Assembly: GCA_030544215.1 (NCBI GenBank)
Contig: JARZZO010000002.1
Coordinates: 24,985,395-25,049,394, forward strand
Direction of reading: 5' to 3'
DNA length: 64,000 nucleotides
Source: Zantedeschia hybrid cultivar
Taxonomy: Eukaryota; Streptophyta; Magnoliopsida; Alismatales; Araceae
The position numbers and the translations under genes are program-made. A model generated the notes under the pieces. The model made no database searches. It had not been told where the DNA came from and saw only the letters and a list, made by a program, of their open reading frames with translations. Shown piece after piece: positions 1 to 11,759 of this stretch (positions within the stretch are counted from its first letter, which is position 1; each line of letters opens with the position of its first letter).

Positions 1-444
1 CTGCAGTAGCAAGTATCATACCTTTTATTTTTTTTAATTTCTTGAATTTTTTTATAATAAGCCTCATCATGTTCAACACACCGGTGTAATCCGATCTTCA
101 GTTGGACAAAATACTTAAGACAGATAAATTTTTTATCATTAGAGTCTATATAATTAGAAATTTCTTCAAACCATGCAAAAACTCTCCACGAGAGTTATCG
201 GTGATAAGAGTTGCCATTTCATTACACCGAAGCAAACGTACATAGGAAAGAAAGACAGCGCACGATAAGGAAAAGGGATGCCCCAAATGTGCAGAACACA
301 CCATGACTGAGAAACCAGAGAGTCACAGACAATATCCAAGATAGATAACACAGAATCAAGTACGTAAACCCACTAACAAAAAGACATGAAGTGGAGAGCA
401 CCATCCACAATCTGCATGGGAGATCCCAGAGCAGACTACGATTC

Positions 445-450
445 TTTATT
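445..450 (-). promoter_or_regulatory. Poly(A) signal of gene A
   Basis: AATAAA on the minus strand about 55 bases past the stop codon of gene A. The same motif follows genes B, C and D at the equivalent place. Confidence 0.6.
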
Positions 451-503
451 TTAAGCGGATAGTTAGATGGATGGAGCCACATAGCTTGTGCAGGTCGTTC
501 GTT

Positions 504-1778
504 TCAGAGGGCTGATGGCAACACAAGATGTGGTGCCCAGTCGAGGTCATCTCCGGGGCTCACCCCGAGGATGTTGCGGTATCGCCGATAGAACCCGGTG
601 CGGTTCTCCACATCAGCGTCTATCCCATTGAAAAGCTCCAATCCCCCGTTGACGCTGCCGGTGACGATGTCATGGTAAGACGGGTTTGTGGACTGCGGGG
701 TCATCCAGAACCAGAGAGCCGTCTTGAAGGAGATGACCGCGTCGTTGGCCACCAGGTCCGGGTTCTCCAGGAGGTCCACCCCGATGGCTCGCCCGGCCGG
801 GCCGTAGTTGTAGTTGCTGAGGTGCAAACGGTACACAAAAGAGAGTGATAAACAAAGTTCAGAACATACATATATATAGATGCATGGGTGTTAGATATGA
901 ACAGTTAACACAGATAAAAACTTAGTTCTATTTTGTTCCTCTAAGATACATTCTAGTCTTCCGGGAGGACCTTCCTTTAAGAAATGGTAGTTATCTAGCA
1001 CCTGTCAAAGCATGCATGACAAAAGGTCATAAATATAAAAAGCTTACTGAGAGATTTGGATAGGTCCTCGTCCGTGGTACTGTTTACCCGGAACGCATGG
1101 CCACGGGGTAGTCGGGTTGCAGTAATCTCCTCGTCCGCGCACTTCCTTAAGACAGTATCCCCAAGCATAGGGTTCGTCCATTGCGGTAGGCAACCCCCCT
1201 GTATATCATCATCATCTCGATCATGAGATCCACTTAACTAGGAGAAATCAAATAAAACGAAACTTTCTGTTCGTAATATCAAAAAATTATAGAAGCGTAT
1301 GTGTAAAAAATCTTTTCTATTTTGACTCCTATCCATTACTATTTTACATACCGTTGGTTGCATGAGAGGTCAAAGCAAAGAAAGCGGCGATCTCCCTCTT
1401 GCGGGTGTCAAGGTCACCGGTTGTTCCGAAGGCGGAGAAAGCGTTTGCTGCGTTGATGAAGGCATCGTAGGTGTAGAAGTTCCTAGCGGGGCATGCGGCA
1501 TCGTGCCGGTGCTTCAGCATTTGGTCGAACAGGGGCTGGGTAATGATAGAAACCACGCCGTCGTCTGAAATATTGGTTAGGGTGAGCCTACCCCAACACT
1601 GGCTCTGGCACCCTCCGCCACAGTAATCAACTGAGTCTCCGCACCAGCCCCACCTGCTGCAGCAGCGGCATGCGGGGCACCGTTTCTTCCCAGCTTGACG
1701 CCCACATTGCTCTGCCTCAGAGCTGATGAACAACGTGGAGGCCAAGATGAGGGCGAGCAGCACATAAAGCTTTCCCAT
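504..1778 (-). CDS. Gene A: hevein-domain GH19 chitinase-like protein, catalytic Glu lost
   Basis: Coding sequence is complement of 504-816, 1048-1198 and 1352-1778: three exons, 296 residues, all introns GT-AG. Residues 1-22 form a secretion signal. Residues 23-62 form a hevein-type chitin-binding domain with nine cysteines. A short linker follows, then a GH19 domain from about residue 75. GH19 landmarks seen: FYTYDAF, FGTTGD, TRKREIAAF, YAWGYC, GRGPIQISHNYNYGPAGRAIG and FKTALWFWMT. Against the barley enzyme the two catalytic glutamates are Ala140 (SHAT in place of SHET) and Val162, and Trp72 of barley is Leu. A cleft loop of about 20 residues is missing between Gly246 and Ser247. The cysteines of the C-terminal disulfide are Leu254 and Trp286. 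Likely secreted and chitin-binding without hydrolysis (inference). The protein is identical to gene C. It is transcribed divergently from gene B. Confidence 0.93.
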
Positions 1779-1849
1779 TCTTTTGATTACAGGAAGGGGG
1801 CGGACAGCGTAGAAGGTGGGGGTGGGAGGAGATGGCCGGGCAGGGAATG

Positions 1850-1857
1850 CTTAAATA
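1850..1857 (-). promoter_or_regulatory. TATA box of gene A
   Basis: TATTTAAG on the minus strand, about 70 bases before the start codon, inside a stretch conserved among genes A, C and D. This spacing suits a short 5' leader. Confidence 0.6.
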
Positions 1858-1859
1858 GA

Positions 1860-3230
1860 AGAAGATCCCGGGTAGGCCAAGTATTTAATTTAATTTACTT
1901 GCATAGGTCACTGTGTTCACCGCCGCCCCCCCTCCCCCCTCGGATTGGTGGGACAGCGAACACGTGGTGGGAAAAGATGCCGGAATACTGGTTGCTTAGG
2001 TAGAAAAATCCTTGGGCGGGAAAAGTTTTTAATTTACTAACATATAAAACACTGTTAGCCGCCTCCCCCTAGCCTAAGATGCGGTCACAAACAAAACTGG
2101 ATATATCCATTCCATCGAAAAGCTGTCCGCCACTATCTCCACGAGTGAAGAGTGAAAGCAGATTTGGTGACAGAGAAAATCGTTAGCTGGCAATAAAAAA
2201 TAAAAAGGAGATCTTTTTTGTATATGTTTGGATTGGGAGAGCCAAAATATTTCTTTTTTTTTTGAGAGGGGGAGATCATATAAGGTTTTTCTTACAATAT
2301 TTGTCTCCTTTCTCTTCACAATATTATTGGATTCTGATCCAAACGTATACTGAAAAGATCTATTCTAATAAAAGGAAACATTCGCACTTAAAATTTCATC
2401 TCATGAAAAAATACCTGTTCCATCACCATCAGCTGAGTAGTGCTCCCCGTTATGCTGAGTTGTCCTGTCGGCCGTCGGAGTCTCAGAAGCACTGAAGTCT
2501 GTCTATCAAAAAAGGGTCGCGGTTTGAATTGGAAAGCCGTGCCTCACCCTCCGTACAGTAGCTTCTCTAAAATTTATCGGATAACCGAATTTCTCTTGAC
2601 ATTTAAAAGAAAAAAAGAAAATAGGGTCGAGGTTCCGTCCAAAGAATTCCCTCAACGCCCAACGCACGCAACCCGAACCATCAAAAAGTGTCCCACAGCA
2701 CCTTGTCTAATAACGGGTCTTTTGGCCGGATAGGGCAAAATACTATAATTGCAAAATTCAGTCAAGGACGATTCATTCGGTGAATAATTTTATTTTATTT
2801 GTAGCGAATGGTATTTCGCCCTTAAATATATTATTTCATGAATAAATTGAATACGTCGTACTTTCTTCTATTTAAGAGTATGGTATTTCACTTTTTCTTC
2901 TGTTCCATTTTCAAATTAAAACATCTCTAATTCCAATATAAGTAATCCATATTGAGCCATCACACAATAAATCATTCTCCTACCAAAATAACATTTAAGA
3001 TGAAGGCAAACTAATGTTTGTAGATATTTTTAGCACAAAGTTTATATGCTCTTTCCAAAAAAAAAATGGACATTATATGTTCTTTTCATGGTACGGCCAA
3101 ATTCCTAGTAAGATTACTTACCTGGTGCCAGTGCTGACTTTGAGGATATCGGTCATGTCCAGCAACTAGGAGATGTACAGAGTTTGAAAGAAATAAAAAG
3201 AAAACTCTTTCTTTACAAAAGAACATTTTA

Positions 3231-3261
<31 letters not shown>

Positions 3262-3385
3262 CAGTTTCCAACTTTTTCGGATAAAAGATGTATAAATACC
3301 TGCGCTGTACATTAGCGACAAAGAAAAAGAAAACCAAATACGTACACCTTATCTGCCTACATAGCTGCCAACAAAAATGTTGTCC
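1860..3385. other. Upstream region of gene A, no gene
   Basis: AT-rich intergenic DNA shared with the inverted copy at 42270-43800. It contains a GA microsatellite at about 3233-3256, which is longer in the other copy (about 42387-42425). Short open frames here are not conserved in length between copies and are not called. Confidence 0.6.
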
Positions 3386-3389
3386 CCAG

Positions 3390-3960
3390 AGATATCACCG
3401 GTGCTACAGATGGCCACCTGTGTTATTTTTTCGCTGATCCCGTACCAGTGGGCGATTTGCAAAGTTCTTGACGCGCATGCATGCTGAGGCCAACATGGAT
3501 TAACGTAAGCTAGACTCCGCCATACGCAATTAATTAGAAGTGATTAGGTTTCAACAGGAGATATAACCGGTGCTAAAGATCGCCACGTACGTAGACGTTG
3601 TCACCACCTGTGTTATTTTTTCACTCATCTCGTACAAGTGGGAGATTTGCAAAGTTCTTGACGCACATGCATGCTGAGGCCAACATGGATTAACGTAAGC
3701 TAGACTCCGCCATGCGCAATTAATTAGAAGTGATTAGGTTTCAGCGAGAGATATAACCGGTGTTACTGATGGCCACGTACGTAGACGTTGTCACCACTTG
3801 TGTTATTTTTTCTCTCATGCTGTACAAGTGGGAGATTTGCAAAGTTCTTGACGCCCATGCATGCTGAGACCAACATGGATCAACGTAAGCTAGGCTCTGC
3901 CGTGGGTAATAATTAAGTAGCGAGAAGTGATTAGGTTTCAGCGGAGGGATAGGACATCCT
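3390..3960. repeat. Three tandem 189-bp repeats between genes A and B
   Basis: A unit of about 189 bases is present three times. The phrase GTGTTATTTTTTC recurs at about 3420, 3609 and 3798. Units 2 and 3 carry a CCACGTACGTAGACG block with overlapping ACGT cores, the core bound by plant bZIP and NAC-type factors, and all units carry CATGCATGC. The array lies between two divergent genes, so it could serve either promoter (inference). The inverted copy at about 41700-42270 keeps all three units. Confidence 0.85.
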
Positions 3961-4619
3961 CGAAGTCATGCATCTCTATAAGATCTTCAATCCCCTTTTC
4001 TTTATATTATTTCACATTTCACTTAATTTTACCACTCATCTAATGTGACACAAAAAGGTGAGGTCATAAGAAGAAAGTTTTTTTTTAAAAAAAACTTTAG
4101 ACTAATAAAATAGAAACATTACAGGAAACATTTTCTAGTCAGTGATGGACTCACAGCAACCTTTATCAACTAAAGTGCACAGCCAGTGTCCGAAGGATCT
4201 CTATCGAAACATCTCAATCCATTTTCTGTGGAACTACAGATCCAGTGCTTAAAAATCGGAAAAACCTGATGTGTGAAATAATCTTCTCGCAGACATGGCT
4301 CCGTTACCGGCGGTAACTTACCGCACCCGCACAACCCCCAACGTCAAGTAGTGACGAGAAAAGATGCCCGCTCAAATGAAGCCCACATCCATTGCATGCA
4401 AGAGCTGTACTCACTCTTGGATCAGTTGTGGTGGGAGAAGATGCCCTTCCAAAATGCGTACCACATCCCTTGCACCGAGTCTCTTATAGAAACACTGCTC
4501 TCTCCCCATAGAATAAGTGGGAGATTTGCAGTGTTCTGAACAATGAAAAAACATATCTTTTATTACAAAAAAAAAATGTTGAAAAGGAGAAAACTGTTTC
4601 CAATTTTTCTTACAGAATA
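3961..4619. other. Intergenic DNA between tandem repeats and the gene B promoter
   Basis: No gene is seen. The stretch is shared with 41037-41700 in inverted orientation. A 62-residue open frame at 4351-4539 is present in both copies but has no start context, no splice partner and no recognisable domain. Confidence 0.5.
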
Positions 4620-4733
4620 ATTGGACGTTGTCCCACTTGTACGTTGTCCCAACCCGTGGGGGAGGGAGCCAGCGGCGATCGAAGAGAGTGACGGATGCCA
4701 CTTCTCCACTTAGGAATTTTTTCTATATAAGCA
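4620..4733 (+). promoter_or_regulatory. Gene B promoter with TATA box
   Basis: TATATAA lies at 4724-4730, about 72 bases before the start codon. The 4635-4700 part does not match the promoters of A, C or D closely. It has an inverted relic at about 40365-40432, so a gene B-like promoter was once duplicated as well. Confidence 0.6.
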
Positions 4734-4801
4734 CCCCCTGCCTGGCCATCTTCTCCCACCACCACCTCTACTTTGTCCGGCCCCCTCCTCTAAGCCAAAG
4801 A

Positions 4802-6076
4802 ATGGCTAAGTTTTATGTGCTGCTCGCCCTTAGCTTGGCTTCCACGCTGTTCATCATGTCTGAGGCTTTTGACTGTGGGCGTCAAGCTGGGCGTAAGCGG
4901 TGCGGCGGCTGTCTATGCTGCAGCAAGTTTGGCTGGTGCGGAAGCACGTTTGAATTCTGTGGCCAAGGGTGCCAGAGCCAGTGTTGGGGTAGGCTCACCC
5001 TAACCAATATTTCAGACGACGGCGTGGTTTCTATCATTACCCAGCCCCTGTTCGACCAAATGCTGAAGCACCGGCACGATGCCGCATGCCCCGCTAGGAA
5101 CTTCTACACCTACGATGCCTTCATCAACGCAGCAAACGCTTTCTCCGCCTTCGGAACAACCGGTGACCTTGACACCCGCAAGAGGGAGATCGCCGCTTTC
5201 TTTGCTTTGACCTCTCATGCAACCAACGGTATGTAAAATAGTAATGGATAGGAGTCAAAATAGAAAAGATTTTTTACACATACGCTTCTATAATTTTTTG
5301 ATATTACGAACAGAAAGTTTCGTTTTATTTGATTTCTCCTAGTTAAGTGGATCTCATGATCGAGATGATGATGATATACAGGGGGGTTGCCTACCCCAAT
5401 GGACGAACCCTATGCTTGGGGATACTGTCTTAAGGAAGTGCGCGGACGAGGAGATTACTGCAACCCGACTACCCCGTGGCCATGCGTTCCGGGTAAACAG
5501 TACCACGGACGAGGACCTATCCAAATCTCTCAGTAAGCTTTTTATATTTATGACCTTTTGTCATGCATGCTTTGACAGGTGCTAGATAACTACCATTTCT
5601 TAAAGGAAGGTCCTCCCGGAAGACTAGAATGTATCTTAGAGGAACAAAATAGAACTAAGTTTTTATCTGTGTTAACTGTTCATATCTAACACCCATGCAT
5701 CTATATATATGTATGTTCTGAACTTTGTTTATCACTCTCTTTTGTGTACCGTTTGCACCTCAGCAACTACAACTACGGCCCGGCCGGGCGAGCCATCGGG
5801 GTGTACCTCCTGGAGAACCCGGACCTGGTGGCCAACGACGCGGTCATCTCCTTCAAGACGGCTCTCTGGTTCTGGATGACCCCGCAGTCCACAAACCCGT
5901 CTTACCATGACATCGTCACCGGCAGCGTCAACGGGGGATTGGAGCTTTTCAATGGGATAGACGCTGATGGGGAGAACCGCACCGGGTTCTATCGGCGATA
6001 CCGCAACATCCTCGGGGTGAGCCCCGGAGATGACCTCGACTGGGCACCACATCTTGTGTTGCCATCAGCCCTCTGA
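4802..6076 (+). CDS. Gene B: hevein-domain GH19 chitinase-like protein, mosaic copy
   Basis: Coding sequence is join of 4802-5228, 5382-5532 and 5764-6076: three exons and 296 residues, with exon lengths and splice sites identical to genes A and C. Signal peptide residues 1-22; hevein domain 23-62, also with nine cysteines but many different residues (aromatic pair Phe43/Trp45 and Phe52 instead of Trp43/Trp45 and Tyr52). From about position 4968 onward it is nearly identical to gene C, through both introns and the 3' flank. It shares Ala140 and Val162 in place of the two catalytic glutamates, the missing loop and the missing C-terminal disulfide. Differences from C in the catalytic half are Pro148, Tyr207 and Gly262. 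The start is chosen because it matches the other copies and follows the TATA box at a normal distance. Likely secreted and chitin-binding but not hydrolytic (inference). Confidence 0.93.
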
Positions 6077-7380
6077 AACGAACGACCTGCACAAGCTATG
6101 TGGCTCCATCCATCTAACTATCCGCTTAAAATAAAGAATCGTAGTCTGCTCTGGGATCTCCCATGCAGATTGTGGATGGTGCTCTCCACTTCATGTCTTT
6201 TTGTTAGTAGGTTTACGTACTTGATTCTGTGTTATCTATCTTGGATATTGTCTGTGACTCTCTGTGGTTTCTCAGTCATGGTGTGTTCTGCACATTTGGT
6301 GCATCCCTTTTCCTTATCGTGCGCTGTCTTTCTTTCCTATGTACGTTTGCTTCGGTGTAATGAAATGGCAACTCTTATCACCGATAACTCTCATGGAGAT
6401 TTTTTGCATGGTTTGAAGATATTTCTAATTATATAGACTCTAATGATAAAAAATTTATCTGTCTTAAGTATTTTGTCCAAATGAAGATCGGATTACACCG
6501 GTGTGTTGAACATGATGAGGCTTATTATAAAAAAATTCAAGAAATTAAAAAAAATAAAAGGTATGATACTTGCTACTGCAGCCGTCCAATCTCACTAAAT
6601 CGAACGACTGTCCACAACCAGTGCAACAAATATAACTCTTTTTAAAATGACATCCGTTAACCTCGAAATTTTAATTATTTGCTTTTGAGATGTAAAAAGG
6701 AGTTAGGCGTGTTGCTTAGCACTCTTCAGCATCCTTTTGGTTAAAGCAGCATAAAGTGAGCTTTTTGACAGACCCACGTGATTTTGCATGAGATTTTTAT
6801 TGATGGCTCATGCTTGGCAACCGAATGAGGGGATCAATTAATGGCTCTTAGGCTGTCTTTATTAAATCTATCGGGGCATTTCAAGGAAAAGACACCGCAA
6901 AAAAAAAAGAGCAAATTGGCTTGAGATTTTTATAATCTTTCATCTGATAGACGCAACACTGCTCTCTTTAGATTCCCCACTATCCAAGAAAATTAAGATG
7001 GTGGGGGAATCGACCATGCCTAACCTCCTTTGATCAACGAAAATTTTAAAATATCTTGCACTTACTTTGCTTACTTAGTTATATAAAAGAGGGTTAAATT
7101 GATAAGTTTTCAAGTAGGATTATCTTCCCACGAAAAAGTGCAAACAAAGGCTGTTCTTGGGTCTAGAGGCTTTTAGAAAATGCAGAAAGGAGAAAAGTAT
7201 AATCACTACTTTATTTTTGGAACCAAGTCCCTGATTCTGAAATGGTAAATAAACACGCGATTATGAGATAGTCTAAAATGCCCGTAACTATGGCTACCCA
7301 CTAAGAATGTCTACATTGACTAGGACCCCCAAGTTTTACTAGTAAAAACTTTCTGGAGTCCACTGACGGGAACTAACTCA
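4968..7380 (+). repeat. Direct duplicate / conversion tract shared with 44048-46460
   Basis: Identity with the gene C region starts sharply within the last hevein codons, runs through all introns and the 3' flank, and fades after about 7380 (recognisable to about 7475). Two indels separate the copies. Gene C lacks about 28 bases present here near 6760. This copy lacks about 43 bases present near 46300. Confidence 0.9.
6130..6135 (+). promoter_or_regulatory. Poly(A) signal of gene B
   Basis: AATAAA 54 bases after the stop codon, in the same place as in genes A and C. Confidence 0.6.
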
Positions 7381-7469
7381 ATTTAGCAAGGGCTTAGTTA
7401 TAAGGCAGTGCAGAGTGCCCATAACCATGGGCGGCCTACTAAGAATGCCTAGCTGGTGGATTACCCTCG

Positions 7470-7680
7470 AGTCACTACAACAAAAGTGGACTGTAGTTAC
7501 CATTCACACTTACGGTTGTGGGGTTCGTAAGGATACCTCGTTCTTTACATAGGGTTTTCTAATAATTTAATTTCTTTTAATTTGTTACTTAAAAACACTG
7601 TAACTGCACGGTAGTTATCACGCCTTGAACATTCCCACGAACTAAAGTGGGTCGAGGACCGTAAGTAAAGCGGGCCCCTC
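7470..7680 (+). mobile_element. Possible truncated CACTA-type end
   Basis: CACTACAACAAAA begins at about 7474, right where homology to the gene C flank ends. It is followed by short degenerate repeats (GTAGTTACC, GGTAGTTATC) like the subterminal repeats of CACTA elements. No matching opposite end was found, so this is tentative. Confidence 0.3.
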
Positions 7681-7999
7681 TTCATAGCGCCAGTGAAGAC
7701 TCAAAATCCCTTACGAAAACTCACATCACATCGACCCAAAAGGTCCTCTTCTTCTTCTAACCCTAAATACCCAAGTCCCACGGACTCAGAACACCCCTCA
7801 TCCTCTTCAAACCCAAAATCCCTATATCCTTATCCACGCGATGCTCATCGTGGACGCCATCATGAACGCCGCCGATCGTCACTGTGGATGCGTGGACGTC
7901 GTGACATGGACGCCATTGACGCTGTAACTGTGGCCGTCATTTGACACCATGGCTGCCATTGACGTTGGGCCACCATCGACCCACCATTGATCCAGGTAC

Positions 8000-8245
8000 T
8001 TCTCTCTCTCTCTCTCTCTCTCTCCAGACTACTCAACCGTAGAGGGTTCCAACACTGGCCCCTGCTGCTGTTGGCTCCCCAATGGCTCCCTGCAAGCCTC
8101 CCCCCTTCCCCACCGCCCATTTCCTCAGCCCAAACTGTAGAGGGTTCCGACACTGGCCCCTGCTGCTGTTGGCTCCCCAATGGCTCCCTGCAAGCCTTAA
8201 CGAGGCTCCCCCCTTCCCCACCGCCCATTTCCTCAGCCCTTCCCT
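8000..8245. repeat. CT microsatellite and a two-copy tandem repeat
   Basis: A run of TC dinucleotides at about 8001-8024 is followed by two copies of a unit of about 95-105 bases (at about 8038 and 8128) that begins with GTAGAGGGTTCC and contains CTGCTGCTGTTGGCTCCCC. Open frames across 7693-8312 on both strands come from this composition and are not called as genes. Confidence 0.75.
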
Positions 8246-8289
8246 CATAGCCGGCAAGGCTATTCTTAAAGAAACCTGTTACACAGATA

Positions 8290-9840
8290 ATCCATCTTAG
8301 AAAAGGATTCAAGAAAATCTAAATCGCCAAGGATTCAAGAAAATTAAACTAATGACCCAAAAGTTAACAGAAAAGCTAACAAATAAAAAAAAACAACAAA
8401 GCAGCAGAGCAGCCACATGTGCAGCAAAGCAGAGGTAAGGAGCCGCGGAGACGCTTAGAAAATTGAAGTAGGCGGTGGCACATGCGAAGGGGAAACACCC
8501 TACGGGAATGCCCTTCCTGGGCAATGCGTGCATGGCGAGGCTGCGGGCAACGGGGTATGAGACACGCATTATATTTAGCTGTGCATTGGGCTCGATTTTT
8601 TATTTCTCATATTATTTTAGGTCGTCCAATCCGAGATCCAATTATATGATCATGTAGACAGTGCACAAACTTGCTGCACCACACTCGGTGTAACAAGTGT
8701 TACTCCAGGTCAAATAGATTTTTCAACATCTTCTCACAAATCAAGAAAAATATTATCACCTGCTTAGAATAAGATAAAAGTATAATAAAAGATATAAAAT
8801 AAACAAATCACCTAATGAGATAATCGACTTAGAGACTACTAACTACTAAATTTGAGATCTAAAAAATCTTAGTTGTAGGACTACAAATGGAGCAAATATG
8901 GAATGGATATGCTCTTTCCACTATGACACATTTAGCGATAATCCGACTCCCTTCGGTTTATGATCTCGGTAATAGTTAGTTAAAGATTGAACCATAAACG
9001 CATAATTCACATATTTTTGAAGTAAATTTTTGTACGTTACATCCAGCCAAAAGATAGCAAAACATATCTTTTTATACTAACTATTTTATTCACGTATAAT
9101 ACAAAAAATGTTTAATATTTTTTATTTAGTACATTATATTATTAAATAAAATTAGACTTTTACTACTTAAAAAATCATAGAACATCAGATTAAGCGATAA
9201 AAGCTTACGTTTTTTTTGACAAAATTCGTAGTTTGGTTAATAACTATTTGTCACATGACTTTATTTTTATTTTAACTTTTTGAAAATTTTGATATATAAT
9301 GTTTATATGCCTTGCTGAATCCTTTTTCAATTTTTAATTGTTTAACTGATTTTTTTTCCATTCTTCAAAATTTAAACTGAATTATATTGGAACATATTTC
9401 TATCATATAATACCCGTATCTTATTTAACTATGATTCGGATGCGAAGCGGATGGTACTTCTGGATAATTTTTGAATTTGGAACATATATGGATAATATCG
9501 AGATATCTAGAAAGAGTATTTAGGGAATGAAGTATTTGTGTAAAAAATTAATAAAATTGTAAGAAAGTCTATAAAAGTTAGTTGATATTTAATTCATAAA
9601 AAAATATGATTTTAAGCATTCATTTGATTAACATGATTGACATACATAACATTAAAATATTAAGACATTAATTTTTTTTATACCGTATACATGAACCATT
9701 GCATCTAAATATCTAACAGCTTTTCCAATCTCTTTGAAGAGATGGTATCTGGTGGAACATGTATGGCATTTACGTCATCGCTCCTTTTACGTGATGGATC
9801 TGCCAGACTTCTGTTTCGGATAATTATCCATAAAGTTGAA
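8290..9840. repeat. Diverged dispersed repeat, inverted partner at 47725-49140
   Basis: Landmarks match in reverse order and orientation. The block around 8325-8400 (AAGAAAATTAAACTAATGACCC) pairs with about 49085-49130. The block around 9748-9830 (CGTCATCGCTCCTTTTACGTG) pairs with about 47730-47810. Divergence is far greater than between the chitinase arms, so this is an older pair. No coding potential is seen. It may be a non-autonomous transposon whose ends I could not fix. Confidence 0.7.
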
Positions 9841-10346
9841 TTTGAATCCTAAACACCTGTCCGAAGCTAGGGAAGAATCCATGTTCGAAATTTTCCCAGA
9901 TTGTGGCCGAATGCCTCCGCATTTTGGTTGGCAGGCGTTGCTTGCTATGGATTGCCGGACACAATAGGAATGGATATACGATGTTTATTTATCATTTATT
10001 AAGTGATAATGAAAGATAATATTTTTGAGGGGATGACGTAGAAGACATACCTAGTGCCTTTTATGTTCCAAAGGACGTGAGATCTTTTTGTCTCATTGTT
10101 TAAGACTTTTTTTCTTTATAACCGGATTGATCATATGAGCATAACTTATTCCTGACAGTGACAGACGACAGTGACAGACGTAAAAATTTTATCTAATATG
10201 GTCACTTAGACAATCTGTTTATCACATCGTCTCGTGTTCAGTTTTGAATGCTGTGAGGACGTCTCCTCTTCAGGCAATTAAAATCATATTTTCTTAGAAT
10301 TTGAATTAAGTTAAGTAAGTTATCAAAAAATAAAATTAAATATTCA
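9841..10346. other. No gene seen
   Basis: AT-rich intergenic DNA without a supported open frame, RNA or repeat. Confidence 0.5.
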
Positions 10347-10359
10347 AATAAGAGAGAGT

Positions 10360-10634
10360 GGCTTTAGCTGTTTGGCCGTTTCATTTTCTATGTAGAGGAC
10401 ACAAGTTCGATACCAATAAGAAACATTTATTTTAGGTTATTTTAGATTTTTCATGACTTGTGAGGGCCTTTGAGGCCGGAATCTGGGCTAGTGGGGTCAC
10501 AAGGCGTAGGCCAGCGGGGTCACACGTAAGTAAAATTACTACTGGGGCTAAGTTCACTAAAAAGCTTTAGCAAATCCAATGGGGTCCTGTGACCCCACTG
10601 AGTAAGTGTTCCCCTGATTCCGGACTTATGATAG
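10360..10634 (+). mobile_element. tRNA-derived SINE with 13-bp target duplication
   Basis: The block is flanked by identical AATAAGAGAGAGT at 10347-10359 and 10635-10647. Its 5' part carries a pol III A-box-like motif (GTGGCTTTAGCTG, about 10359) and, about 42 bases on, a B-box-like motif (AGTTCGATACC, about 10404), the layout of tRNA-derived SINEs. A perfect 12-bp inverted repeat, AGTGGGGTCACA at 10490-10501 with its complement at 10588-10599, could fold the body into a hairpin. No clear poly(A) or poly(T) tail is seen. Family unknown. Confidence 0.72.
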
Positions 10635-10647
10635 AATAAGAGAGAGT

Positions 10648-11246
10648 TTGATTTAAAACATTTAAAACTTTATGTCAGAATAAAGCCGAATAAATAGTTA
10701 TGCCATTTTATTCAGAATTATTTATTTTACTTATTTTTAAAACAATTCATATGTCTTTAGAAATAAGAAATATGATTTATCAAATTCAAATAATAGATAA
10801 AATTTATTTCCTAAGCAAATCATCCAATTTCGAACTTATTTTGTTACCAAAATGAGTATGAGACAGCATTTGTTAGAGCTATATTCTTTGGATTACGTGG
10901 AGAACGATGGAATAGAGGTGAAAAATAGAAATAAGGCTGAGTGCAAATAAAGAAATTTTTTAAGTAATGATTATATCTCCCACTATCTAAGATTTTTTCA
11001 TTTTAAAAAATAAAAAGGCCTAGCTCAAACAAACGCCAGGTAAGTTTACTTTTACTCATAAGAATCACATTGGAACATTTGCAAAGGTTTCGTCTTCCGT
11101 TTATTATACTTGGATAAAAAAAGTGTTTTTATCTCTTAGTCTATATAAGTTTTCAATATTTCTTATGAGTTCGTGCATTCTTTATATTCCTTATTACCCT
11201 CTAGGATCATTTAAAATATCTCTAACTGGTCCTTCAACCATCCCTA
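10648..11246. other. No gene seen
   Basis: AT-rich DNA up to the CACTA transposon boundary. The last three bases, CTA at 11244-11246, are the transposon's target duplication. Confidence 0.6.
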
Positions 11247-11267
11247 CACTACAAGAAAGACAAGTTT

Positions 11268-11545
11268 TGTCAGCGAACATATGTCCACGGCTATAGACAC
11301 TTATCAACAAAAAGAATATTAGTCGACGGCTAAGAAAGTACCGTTTACATATAGATAGTATATGTCAACGGCTACATTGTAGCCGTTGACATATGTAGGT
11401 TATATGTTAACGGTTCTTGTTTATCCGTCGACGTATATAATAAATAAATAATAAAAAAAAAGTAAAAACTATATGTCAACGGGTATAGACGTAGGCGTTA
11501 ACATATCTGCTCTATGTCGGCGGCTTTACTTGTAGCCGCTGACAA
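11268..11545. repeat. Left subterminal repeats of the CACTA element
   Basis: Multiple direct and inverted copies of a TATGTCAACGGCTA / TTTGTCAGCGG motif, with paired inverted copies such as those around 11350-11400. These are the expected transposase binding sites in CACTA elements. Confidence 0.8.
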
Positions 11546-11759
11546 AAGTTCTCCAAAAGAAACTCCCGCAGGCTCTTTCCTTGTTTCCCTCCCGAGCCCG
11601 CCCCTTTTCCTGTCTCCCTCTTTTCCCTGTCTCCCTCAAAACCCTAGTATTGGGACAAGAACAGGGAGGAACCTGTTGGGGCAGCGGCGCAAAAATTTTC
11701 CTGGCGGCGTGGTTGCGGCGCTCGGGGATCCAACGTCAGAGGTAGAGGTGCTCTCCGGC

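Larger units (their letters stand above)
1..4617. repeat. Left arm of a 4.6-kb inverted duplication (carries gene A)
   Basis: This stretch reappears as its reverse complement at 41037-45656 with only scattered substitutions and small indels. The match includes gene A with its introns, the divergent upstream region, the GA microsatellite and three tandem repeats. The left end is cut by the window edge: the partner copy continues past 45656. Homology stops abruptly near 4617, just before the gene B promoter. The near identity of introns and intergenic DNA indicates recent duplication or conversion. Confidence 0.93.

Noticed and set aside
528..848. Open frame of 106 residues opposite exon 3 of gene A, repeated opposite genes B and C
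   Set aside because: It is the complement of a GC-rich GH19 exon and recurs only because the exon does. No start context or domain.
7693..8312. Several open frames on both strands
   Set aside because: Produced by a CT run and a tandem repeat; low complexity, no domain, mutually overlapping.
10340..10420. A functional tRNA gene at the A/B-box motifs
   Set aside because: No cloverleaf can be formed; the motifs are followed by a SINE body and bounded by a target duplication.
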